Part shown: positions 48,562-59,030 of the stretch, in pieces
Layout of the letters: each line of letters begins with the position of its first letter
Position numbering within the stretch: position 1 is the stretch's first letter
Source of the DNA: Paraphysoderma sedebokerense
Taxonomy: Eukaryota; Blastocladiomycota; Physodermatomycetes; Physodermatales; Physodermataceae
Assembly (NCBI GenBank): GCA_025602915.1
Contig: JAHLJZ010000036.1
Coordinates: 1-64,000 of the forward strand
DNA: 64,000 bases
Direction: 5' to 3'
Made by a program: the position numbers and the translations under genes
The notes under the pieces: generated by a model
The model's input: the letters and a program-made list of their open reading frames with translations, nothing else
What the model was told of the DNA's origin: nothing
Database searches by the model: none

Positions 48562-51500
48562 TCAAAATTCTATGTACAATCGCTCAAGGATATGCCTAAA
48601 CATATTACTCCTCTCTGTCATATCATATGTCGCCTTCCCTACTATTCGCCAAATTTGTGGATCGTCAATTTCATTGGCCAAGTCGTAAGCCCTAGGATAA
48701 AATGTATTCGTCAAAATGTATGAATAATTGGGTAATGAGATAACAAATACTCACCGATCCAGCTGCCTTAATTCGTCTACGAGGACCAATGTCGCCTCAA
48801 CGTGCATACCATGGTTGTAGAGCATTTGATATGCTTCCTATATAGTGATGAATAAAATCGTTAAAATTCATTGTGAATAAACGCTATCTTCAAGTAACAT
48901 TGAAATATCACCTCGTAAAATCCCAGCAGAATGGCTGATCGTGAGACCACAAACGGATCATACTGATTTAGTTTGTCCATGCCAATCATATTCTTAACTT
49001 CCTCGTTAGGACTAAACAACATTCCTACCAACAGCAATAAAGTTTGCAGTGTCCTGTACAAACGAAATCAGACTCCTGGTAAACCATTAATGCTATAAAT
49101 AAATGAAACTTACTCATTTTTACTAAATTTCGATTCATTCTTGAGCACAACCTCTTCCAAAACAAATCTCAATAATTCGCTTCGTTCCTCTCTGATCAAG
49201 GCTTCCAACAAAATAGCCAAATGTTTCCCGTCTTCTCCGAACAATTCAGTTAAGTTATCCTGATTAGTCAAAACTACACTTTCCAACAGAATATCAAATT
49301 TCAGTCCCAATGTAGCCATTGCTTTTACCCAAGTTACTCGAGACCCAGAATGCATAAGGGACCGGAAGATTCTAGTGTAATGCGGGTTCGTTGATGAAGT
49401 AGGAGAACCGTTTAATTGATCACAAATGTCCATTGCACGATGAAGAAGGTTATTTTCAACACATAAATCAAGAACCTCGTCCTTGTTGAAATGACTAAAT
49501 CTTCGACGCTTTAGAAGCTCTTCGGCTTCCTGTAAATATCATAATCGTAAGTTTAAACTCCTTCATTCTAAACCCAGAGAACGCAACTCACCGCAATGCT
49601 TGAACTGAACAGCAATTTGATGACTTTTGTTTGTAAGGATCCGTACTCTACATTGTCTTCGACAACTTCCAATGCATCCAGCAAAAACGTAGCCGCATAA
49701 GCCTGACTTCCTTTTTCCAAGAATGTTTCCGCGATATGGTTTAGGAAACTAGGGTCTCCGGATTTAGTTTGAATCATTCGTTTCGCATATTCCAACCCTA
49801 ATTCAGGATTCCTTGAAACCATCCGCGACAAAACTGAAATATCGCTGGGCGTGTAGTTTGATTTAATAATGTATTCTATCAACTCGGGGTATTGCTCTCG
49901 ATTGGCGAGTAGGCGAATCACTTTATATTGCGAGTTACATTGTTGATAAGCTTTTAGCGCGTAATCTAAAAATGAACCTTCCTATGGTTCGAAAGTTAAA
50001 AAATGATTGATTAGTTGTTAGCGACACAATGAAATCAAAATGATGACAATGTTACGTACCAGAAAGCTCAGAACGTCACCCAATTCTTCTGATAAGGTCA
50101 ATTTTCGATTTTTAAGAGCTTCGTGGACTACTGTATTCTGATTGCCTTGTAACCCAAACCGAACAAATGCAACGCTCTCTGCTTCATCGAGTACTCGATA
50201 ACCAGAGACAACATTTAAATACTTAAGCGATCATGTAAGTTAAAACGAAAATATTCATCTGGAATGATATACAAAAACTTACCAAGAGGGCAGGATGAGG
50301 TGTCGATTCTGAAGGCGTAGACTTCCGGCTTAAGACGTCAAGCACTTTCGCGGCAGGATAAGAATCCTAATGGGTATCTATATGTGTTAGTCTCGCAATG
50401 TCAATGTAAGGTATGTAAGGATAAAGTAAATCCACAGACCATTTTGCTAGCGAAATATGCAGCACTCTCGTAATCGCCGGAGTCCAACATCTTTTTCAAA
50501 ACATCCCATTCTGTCACTGTCAATGGGCCAGCGGGTGTTAAGATTGTCGAAGATTCAGACCCACTCCCACTATTTCGGACTTCATTACGGTTAACAGTTG
50601 ATGATGCTATACTACTTGTCGGAGAAACAAGGTTCGCACAGCCGTCACTCTCAGTTATAGATGGCAAGGCACGGAATCGTTCCCCTGAAGGTGACGGCTC
50701 AAGTAAGGGTAATTTTAGGTGCATTATCTGCAAATCAAAGCGATTAGTTTAAAAGTTCATCGCACAAGAGAACAATATGAGAGAAGGAAAATTACCAAAC
50801 CGCGGCTATCAAGCATGTAAATCCCCTCGTTATCATAAGTAGTCAAAGAAGGAAAAACGCCGGTTGGCAGAACAGTCTGCTTAATGATACATTCTCCAGA
50901 AAGTAAACCGTAAACGAGCAAGAAACCATTCTTCGATATCAGTATCACTCGATCATGCTGATATATAGGTTCAATTGTAGTGATGTAATCGGAGGCAACG
51001 CTAATGTCGACGTGAAATTTAGTGGGTTGGTTTTGATTGGTATTTGAGAGCGGGATTAGGTGGAACTAGAGTGTGACATTGTCTTAGAAAGCTCATGGAA
51101 GTTTAGTCATCACAAATAGTATAACTACATACCGAAACTCTTGTAGTGCTTCGACTTATCATGGCCAAAAATAGTTCATTTTTCACTTGTATGATTCGTC
51201 CAAACTCGCCATCAATCACTAAAGAACAACCAAATGTCAACGATGATATAGAATAAAGGAGAAGAGAGACAAAAACAAATTCGAACATATTACCTTGAGA
51301 CCCATCTTTCTCAACTGAAAAAAGTTGCAACTTTCCAGACATTCGGCTGCCAGGAATATGAGAGCACAATAACATCCATTTCGGATCCCTTTCATCATCC
51401 ACGTCAAAATATGAAATATTATTACCACGCAACTCTTCAAACACATCAAATACAACATCCATTTGTGGTGGATTTTTCTTAGCCAATCCCTCAACAGCAG

Positions 51501-53455
51501 TTGGATCCTTTTCCAAAAGTGTGACCATGACTACCTCGTCATCAGTTACTCCGACTAGAGACGTTTCTGAAATCCACTTGGCGTATTTGAACTTCCCGAT
51601 GCCACGGAAACCTCCCAATTTTGTTTTAGAATCCAGGTCAAAACAGGACCAGGCGTCAGAATTGCTCTGAGATACTGCGACTATATTTCGAGTGGGATGA
51701 AGAAGGACGTATTGTGCGTTGATTGATTTTTTGATATTAGGGAAACCCGGCGTAAGGGGAATGATGTAAAGGTGTGATGATGCTGTCGATGAGACAGTAG
51801 ACGACGAAGAAGGGACGGGAGTCTTAATTGATTTTAAGAGGGCAATCGCTCGACGAGACGGGAATGATACACTGAAAGTTTGAGGCTCTTCGGGTGGTGG
51901 AATGATAACACCGGAAATCTATGGCGCAAGGTAAATTTGGATACATGAAAATATGAATTATATTACTGTTATAAGTAGTTACCATGAGCAGTTTCTTTAA
52001 TTGAGCCTTTTTTGACTGACTCGAGTCTGATTCGTAACTGCTCGCAATACTCGGTCTCCTGCCATCCGGAATTGTAATACTAATATTCGATGGTCGTCTC
52101 TCACTAGAGGTATCAGTCATGTCGTCATCTCGATTCGATAGGCTAGGAGATTCTTGGTCAGATTGTGAATGCGCCGAAGGACTTGGTTCTCCGTGACCTT
52201 CGCATGTGATGATGATTTCTTTCAAGTCTTTGCGGTCTTCCGGAGAAACTTTGAGCAAAGACGTAATGATATTTGAGATTGAAGATTGATTTGAATCGTA
52301 ATCGGATGGAAATGTGAAAGCAGCCGTCGTAACATCAGACTGTGCAGTGAATGCTGGTTGACCGAATCGAATTTGGAAAAGAAGAGTGCCAAGTTGCTAA
52401 TGAGAGGTAGTTATATTCAACTATCAAAGGGCATATAATCCCGGATATTAGTATAGAACATACCCATAGATCTGTACTCGATCCTAAAGTGATCGTGTCT
52501 TCAGAACTCGGGTCCTCTAGTATTGCTTTCGCTTTCAGTAGTTCAGGGCTCATATTCAAGGGATCCGTCACAATCTGGAGCCATTCCATTATACCTTCCT
52601 CTTCGGACGGTACAGTCAGAGATCCTACTCTCGCTGACCCAAAATCTGCCAACTTGTAGGTGATGCTGCTAGTCAAGGTTCCCGACTTTAGCAAATGATG
52701 GTGGATAAACACATTTTCGGACTAACAAGTATTTAAAGTATCGGTAAGGTGATTTAAACTTGCAAGATAAATATGAAGATTAAGCGAACCCTAATGTCGA
52801 AATGAGTAATGTCCAACTCATGCAACCAAGCCACCGCTTTTGCAACATTTCCAAAAATGGCCAACGAAGTAGCGTCGTCCAATTCACCAGACAACACATC
52901 CAGCAAGTTCCCACCCGCACAATATTCCAATAGTATTCCTTTTTCATTATCTGATATAATTGAGCTGATGTAATCGATGATATTTGGGTTTGGTGATTCG
53001 GATTGCCGCTTCCGTATGAGTTCTAGAATCTTTACTTCGCGTTCAATTTGCTATGGATATATTACACATATGAGGTTTTAACAGAGTTTAGAGATAAAGA
53101 GAAGTATAATCAGATTGATTTAATCAAAAGAGAGTCCAAACCATTCGTAAAAATTTGTCGTCGGTGTCGTTCTTGTCGTCTGACTTTGAACAAAACCATT
53201 TCAACACCCATCTTTCTTTTGACAACAGCTGTTCTTCTTTCACTACGTAAGACTTAGAAGTTCTCCCTGCATAGTTGACAGTCAGAGAAGATTTAGTGAA
53301 TTATCCATTAGGGTGAGTAAAAACAACAGATTCGGCTTGTTTACTCGACCGTAGTCGTAAACAAAATCCGTTTCATTTGTACCTTCATCTAAAGACTTTA
53401 CCACCACTAAGTTCTTATCCCCAACGTTGATTTTCGAGTTTTTCTTCAGTGACAT
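48562..53455 (-). CDS. Protein kinase fused to a shortened clathrin heavy chain
   Basis: About 16 exons give roughly 1,280 aa. Exons 1-5 (53350-53455, 53142-53266, 52790-53050, 52464-52721, 51983-52396) encode a kinase of about 300 residues: beta-3 Lys in RWVLKWF, alpha-C Glu in QIEREVKILE, hinge LLEYCAGGNLLDVL, catalytic loop HFDIRSEN, DFGSARV, MSPELL. LLEYC.GG and DFGSA resemble the NAK family (AAK1/GAK), which regulates clathrin adaptors. After a Ser-rich linker, exon 6 (51294-51918) continues in phase into a clathrin heavy-chain beta-propeller (YVLLHPTRNIVAVS, FKYAKWISETSLVGV, PKWMLLC, LISKNGFLLVYGLLSGECI) and leg repeats (LSEELGDVLSFL, FLLDALEVVEDN, LQTLLLLVGM, LDRAYDLANEIDDPQIW). About 300 residues of distal leg are missing internally. 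The protein stops before the proximal leg, light-chain site and trimerisation domain. One gene or two was considered; the open frame crosses the linker without a break. Confidence 0.85.
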
Positions 53456-54249
53456 GATACCATTTTAATTTTCTTCAAATGGGTTGCAATTTGTAGACTA
53501 TATAATAAGAAACAACCGAACAATGAATATGAAGGTGCGGGTCCGGAAGTCGCGGATACAAATCAGAGGTTGTGCGGTGTTGCGGCAACACTAAATGCTG
53601 AATTTGGAATCAAATTTGCCCTTCAAAACTCAGGGGTTGTAGATTAAAAGTAGGAATTATTCTTCAGAGGGGATAAAATATAGATATATGTCCCGGAAAT
53701 CTAGCTGAATCCGTTTTAAGTATAAACTTCTCGGTGTATCCAGTATCCACGGTTAAGCCACTACATTGATTGATTGGTGCAACAAGAGAACTCTCGGACG
53801 CATTTTTGTGCTGACAACACCGATGACGATAAATCACCGATGAATCATATCAGCGCCGCAATAGAGTTTCCGCAGCATCTTTGGCAGCATACACAACATC
53901 GTAGGCTCTGTGGTGGCAGACTGCCAAGCGCACTGTGCGTATCCTTGGCAGCATTCTTCCCTTCGCAGCCAGAATACGTGCGTTGCATCAGACGAACACT
54001 GTATTTGTAGCCAAAATGATAACGAGTGGACAATCCCGCAGCAAATATTTGAAAATGCTAATTTGGTATATATTGTTGCTTTCAGACCACATCCATAACA
54101 GTTTCTTCAAATCAGTTTTATGAGTTCAGTATATTTCATGTACAAATTGAACACAATAATCGATAAAGGACTTTACAAAATATATATCATAATTTTTTGA
54201 ATGTTTAGGGGAATAAGATATTTTATTTTTCTACTTTATTGTTTAATGT
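53456..54249. other. Intergenic: kinase-clathrin upstream region
   Basis: About 0.8 kb. Four overlapping frames of 60-80 codons between 53774 and 54123 on both strands reflect a GC-richer patch with few stops, not a recognisable gene. No RNA gene found. Confidence 0.55.
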
Positions 54250-54607
54250 TTAAGAATGCTTGGCAAAGCTGTCTAATCGTTCTTCCCATGTAATGTTACC
54301 CTAATTACGCAAAGAATGAACAAATCAAGAGTGAATAACTGTGCTCGCAAAATCTACAACGGGTGATACGAATAAACTTACATGGTTGGGACGAATCCTC
54401 AGATCTTGATCGTGCATGATTTTGCGAGTGGCAGACGTGATCCCGACTACAAGTAGATTTATCCAAGAGTCAGCAATCAGGTTCAAAATCACAAAAATCT
54501 AATGAATTTTTCAACATACAGACTGAGACGACGCCAATAATACCGAAAAGCGGCAACACTTCCGGAGTCTTTTTGATGAAGCGGACGGCAGAGGCAGTGA
54601 ATGTCAT
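54250..54607 (-). CDS. Small B12D/MLRQ-like mitochondrial membrane protein
   Basis: Three exons (first from 54607, last ending at the stop at 54250) give about 67 aa. The first exon reads MTFTASAVRFIKKTPEVLPL and then the hydrophobic FGIIGVVSVFGITSATRKIM. The second continues HDQDLRIRPN, and a short last exon gives GNITWEERLDSFAKHS. A basic segment, the TPEVLPLF motif, one membrane span and an R-x-hydrophobic-x-P-N tail match the B12D/MLRQ (NDUFA4-like) family, small inner-membrane proteins associated with respiratory complexes I or IV. The size is normal. Family assignment rests on the short pattern and is less certain than the gene itself. Confidence 0.65.
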
Positions 54608-55319
54608 TTTCTGTGGTTTAATTTGTAGTTTAATGTACTTGGAATTTCTTGCTTTGTTTGTTGTTGTGTATTTTTTCGGGAGGACGAGGGCCTATTTTAT
54701 ATTCGCAGAAATGAATGCAACCAAAGTCACTTGCACTCAGTCGCAATACACGCGCGAAGGGAATGAACAAACCCTGACTCAGGCTTGCTCTGGCCGCGTT
54801 CCCTTCCGCCGCTGCACCTTCTCGAATTCCCTCGTCGGATTATCGTCTGATCGCTTCGATTCGGCAGTGATTCATTAAGAGTATGGGTACAGCGCATGTT
54901 CCATTGACATGTCTCACAGTTGATATCAACCAATAAACATTCGTTCGACACCCCTTTCACCTAATTGTGTAAACTGTGTAATTGCATCTCAATCAATGTA
55001 TCATCCAATACCATTAAGAACTGTGGCTACAAAAAAAAAAAAAAAAAAAAAACTCAAACTTTGAGATTCTTGCAATTTGCGAAAACGATGCTCCGTCTTT
55101 ATCCTACTTTAAATTGACAGAGGATAACCGAGAGGGCAACAATGCAAACTGCAAATGTGTCATTAATGCATACTTGTATTCAATAGTCATTCTCAATTAA
55201 TGTCAGAAGCTTGCCTTCAAAGACCTGAAGTAAGGACCAATGCTGTTGACCTAAATTGCCAAATACAACATTTCTCAAAATATAAGAACTTATATGCTTT
55301 AAATACCCAACTATCCATC
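54608..55319. other. Intergenic with a pure A22 tract
   Basis: Upstream region of the B12D-like gene and flank of the tRNA. It contains an uninterrupted run of 22 A at 55031-55052. No element with target-site duplications was recognised around it, so it is recorded as a simple homopolymer tract. The 101-codon plus-strand frame at 54573 is antisense to the B12D-like gene. Confidence 0.6.
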
Positions 55320-55402
55320 TCCGTTATGGTCTAGTGGCTAGGATTCCGCGCTTTCACTACTAAAGCACCGCGGCGGCCGGGGTTCGATTCCCCGTAACGG
55401 AA
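55320..55402 (+). tRNA. tRNA-Glu (UUC) with an 11-nt intron
   Basis: Acceptor stem TCCGTTA pairs with TAACGGA, with discriminator A at 55402. The A box (TGGTCTAGTGG) and B box (GGTTCGATTCC) are perfect. The anticodon stem CCGCG/CGCGG encloses 18 nt, which is a 7-nt loop CTTTCAC carrying anticodon TTC plus an 11-nt intron (CTACTAAAGCA) after the A at position 37, the canonical place. Removing it leaves a normal 72-nt tRNA-Glu. Confidence 0.95.
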
Positions 55403-55407
55403 TTTCA

Positions 55408-55412
55408 TTTTT
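55408..55412 (+). terminator. Pol III terminator of tRNA-Glu
   Basis: A run of five T starts 6 nt after the tRNA 3' end, the usual distance and length for RNA polymerase III termination. Confidence 0.75.
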
Positions 55413-55585
55413 GGCAATTTTGTTCATTAAATTTCATCTTACCATCCGTTTAACTTACATCAAGGAAAAAGTTCGCAATTGTTGTAATTGCCATATTTTT
55501 ATTCCCATTTACATCGGCAGATTCGGCACTACTCCTTCTATTTACAAATGCTTGCCTATTATTTAGTTCTAAATTTGATGAAACT

Positions 55586-58530
55586 TTATGAATCAAAAAT
55601 TTCTAGTAATACCCCATCTATAATGATTAAAAATCGCCCAATATTTAGTATCACATTCTTATAATACTCAACAACATCCAAGAAGAAAAAAATATCAAAC
55701 GTACTAGCCAACCTCTGTAGCTCTTCAAATTCCTTCATATTCTCTTGCAAACTCTCCATCACTTGGAAATACTTGAACAAAGTATCCCTAGGCCATAAAG
55801 TTTCCCCTTTGACAGTTCCAAACGCTTGCAAGGTTTCATCTACTGTTTGTTCCCATCCTTTAGTCACTCCCGCACTGGCTCTTAATAATTCTTCAATAGC
55901 TGTGGAAACCGTTTTAGTCTTCGTTGTTGGATGTGGGGATTCGTCAGAATGCGTCGGGCTACTGGTGGAAGAATGTGGAGGGTGGTGTGAAAAAGAGGTG
56001 TTGTAGTATTCTTCGGGAAAGTAAGGGGGTGGTAGTGTGATATTGGGTGGTACCCCTGGATTTGGGGATGGTTGAGAGGTAGTCGCGGTAAGAGAAATTG
56101 TGGGTTGTGAATTCAGGTTTGTCAAGCTTTCAGTTAGATTGGCTAATGACGTGCGTAATTGGTTCAGCATAGGATGATTCTGAATGTTCGAAGACGGTCG
56201 AGGAAGAGTTTGGTTAACTGGGGGAATATCGGATGAGTTCAAGTTATGCGGTGATCGAGCGATTGGGATTGGACTATGATGAGGGCGAGGCTGGTTGGTA
56301 GACTCATCCGATACTACGTTGCTGGATCTGGTCTCCTCTGTGGATACAGTATCATTACTGACAATTCGGCCCTCATCGTCTTGTTTGTTCAGTGTGCTAA
56401 GTATTTGCTTCCGACTCATATCCGTACTGTTGAGAATATTGAATAGCATTAACACCACGTACACCAAAAGTCTAAACGGAAGAACTCTGGCATACATACA
56501 TATTCTTTAAACTACCGTGCATCTTCAACTCTTTATCCAATTTTCGCCTCAGCCTTCGAAATCTTTTAGCTTTGAGGTACTCGGCTTTCTTTTCTTTAAG
56601 TGTTTCACGTAGTTTTCCGAAATTGCTCACTGCATCAAAACTCAGTAAGCAAAGCAATACAACACTTAGCATTTATCATATGAGAAAGATTAAACGCACC
56701 CATTACACCGACAAAAATATTTTTAAAAATGAACGCTCCCAACCAAATCCATAGTATCAGATAAATCCAAGTAGTTACAGGATCCGTTACCTTCAACAAG
56801 TCGTTCGCAACATCGTACCAATTATCAAGCGTTAACAATTGAAATAAAACGCCAAAAACTGTCCCTAGATCACTGATAAACATCAATGAGACGTTTTCGA
56901 AAAAGTCAGCCACAGAAATCAACCGATTAAAGCGTAAATACGGTACGTACGTAAAATCTGCTCGATACTTTAGATCTTGGATATCACTTCGTCTGTACGA
57001 ATCGAATAAGTTCAATGCTAAGACACCAAACAAGTAGACCACTAGCGCTATTAATATAGCGATGATTGCCAGTGACTGCGATGCGATACGCACAACAACA
57101 AAGAGAAAGGGTAACGTAAATAAAGTCGCGGGGTAAGAAAAGGTGATAGAATCGAGAGAAACTACATACCCTAAATGCCTCTATGATAGTAAGCACAATG
57201 ATTTTCAAGCTCCCGAATCGAACTACCTGTATACAACAGACATTCATTACACTACCTGATACGTTAGACGTAGTAGAAATCATTGTAAATACCAATTTTA
57301 ATGCCCTTAATATCCGAAGCATACGAAGCTGTTTTATGGATTTCGCAAAAACAGTGTTGTTATGTTCACCTGCTATGAATAAATCAATGATCACTGGTAT
57401 ACCGGACTATTTTGATGGTGAAGTTAGCACCGCTGAATGAATGGAGGGTGATTGAAAAAGACCTCGGTCTATGTACTATCACTGTCACAAAGAAATCGAA
57501 TAGATTCCATCCATCTGTCCAAAACTCTTCAAAATCTTCCAACCATTTCAATGTAATCTCGAATGCGAAGATTATCAGTGATACTAAATCTATATTGACG
57601 AATCCGATTTGTGAGAATGGACGCACGTAGAAACGATATACAAAGAGGCTACACACCCAGAATCTTTACGCCCATAAATAGTTGCCAGTGTTGATCTTCA
57701 TCGTTACTGAACTCTATATTCAATGATATACGGTTTAGTTCATCCTAATTAAATGATTCGATAAAGAAAGAGTCGAAACCTGCTGTGAAAGCTGCGATGA
57801 TTGAGTTCAACACAATAACACCTAGAATCGTATTATGGAATATGTCCTCTACAAGGGCGGAAGTAAACAGTTTGAAAAGGGTCAGATAAGTAAGTCCGAT
57901 ATATATTCACCAGAAATAAAGAATTCAAATCTGCTAACTATTCACCAGCCAAGTAGCCCAAGATCCCAGAGGAACTGTTCCTTTGTTTTTAATCCTCCGC
58001 AGCCTTCTATCTACTTCTTTAGGTTTTTGATTCTGTCTTCGGAAGACATTGAATTTTATCAATTGGTCTGGATTGCCTCGCAGAATTGAGAGAAGTGTTT
58101 TTGGATCTGTACAAATCTATTGTATTAGCGTTTGAAGCCCGAAACTCAAGAAAGTGTGAGATTTAACAGTCACCTCTGAGGTCCCTAGTACTATAATCCG
58201 CTCCAACATTTTCCAACAGTTGAAAATCTATTTGTATATGCCATCATTAAAACGACATCGTTGTTTCGTATTGTTCGTCATTGTCAGCCATCACCAATTG
58301 AAAAGCTGGAATACGGGTTTTCTAAATCGTTTGAAAAGAATCAACATACCCTCAATCAACCGTTGTCTAAATACCGCAGATCTGGAGGACAAATCATGAA
58401 AAGCGTCCTGGGGAATAGCCAATGCAGCTTGGAGGTCGAAATCATCAGCTGTAGATCCAGTTTGTTTATTAGAATCGAAAGAATCGAGTGAGAAGGAAAT
58501 GTTGGAGGAGAGAGAACCGAGTCTGCTCAT
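55586..58530 (-). CDS. CATSPER2: CatSper2-like calcium channel pore subunit
   Basis: Multi-exon minus-strand gene for a six-span channel subunit. Resolved segments align in order with animal CatSper2: the N-terminal RQRLIEDFQLLENVG, DPKTLLSILRGNPDQLIKF, GSWATWL, then S1, S2-S3 (FAFEITLKWLEDFEEFW, WNLFDFFVTV), an S4 with regularly spaced basic residues (KQLRMLRILRALKLV), QDLKYRADFTDLGTVFGVLF, the selectivity filter TLDNW (T-x-D-x-W), DLLKVTDPVTTWIYLILWIW, and VSNFGKLRETLKEKKAEYLK. A Ser/Pro-rich tail follows, ending with WPRDTLFKYFQVMESLQENM. This C-terminal motif matches the end of CatSper2 itself. CatSper forms a heterotetrameric, alkalinisation-sensitive Ca2+ channel of the flagellar membrane. 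Apparent stops in the S1-S2 region fall inside GT-AG introns of 66 and 68 nt. The frame looks complete. Confidence 0.88.
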
Positions 58531-59030
58531 TTAGATTGGAGTCAACTGTAGATATGAAGTTGGTAGAGGATAATATGGCACCGCTGTAGCATTGACGATG
58601 CGAATGACGATCCCATTTATATCGTAGACAAAGAACAGGAGATCGTCGTATCCAGATGATTGTGAATGTCCACAGACCAAAGAGGAACGCGCCAGTCTGT
58701 TTTTGAGTGAGTGATGTATATATGCAACAGGGACAATGATACATATGCCGCCAGTGTCCAAGAATGTGCGATTAGAATTACAGATATGGTAAAAAAAAGC
58801 AATGATTATTATTGGATGGACAGTTAATAGTCATAGTTCACAGTGGGAATTTCAAGTATTGCTTGCACCAGTCGTCTATACATCAGCTCCAACTTGTATT
58901 TTTACCGTATCGTTAAGGCACAGGTGTACTTGTATTTGAATTAGTGCAGCTATTTTTTATTCATTCATAATCAACTTAGAACTGGCATTTCCATTCACAC
59001 TCAATACAATTAATTTTCATTTAAAAGTTT
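58531..59030. other. Intergenic: CatSper2 upstream region
   Basis: About 0.5 kb. Three overlapping minus-strand frames between 58469 and 58802 include a hydrophobic stretch (MLFFTISVILIAHSW), but none has a recognisable domain or convincing splice partners. No gene called. Confidence 0.5.

Noticed and set aside
51900-52000. Kinase and clathrin parts as two separate neighbouring genes
   Set aside because: There is no stop, no intergenic gap and no room for a promoter. The linker exon splices in phase to the propeller exon. Left as the main test in the findings.
53774-54123. Overlapping frames of 60-78 codons on both strands
   Set aside because: A stop-poor GC-richer patch; no start context, domain, or consistent splice sites.
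54573-54878. 101-codon plus-strand frame
   Set aside because: Its start is antisense to the B12D-like gene and the rest has no recognisable feature.
55031-55052. A22 tract as the tail of a SINE or retrocopy
   Set aside because: No Pol III promoter, element body or target-site duplication beside it; treated as a simple homopolymer.
57690-57830. Apparent in-frame stops in the S1-S2 region of CatSper2, suggesting a pseudogene
   Set aside because: Introns of 66 and 68 nt with proper phases remove them and give a sequence aligning with CatSper2.
58469-58802. Hydrophobic minus-strand frames upstream of CatSper2
   Set aside because: Three mutually shifted frames with no coherent product; one overlaps the CatSper2 start.
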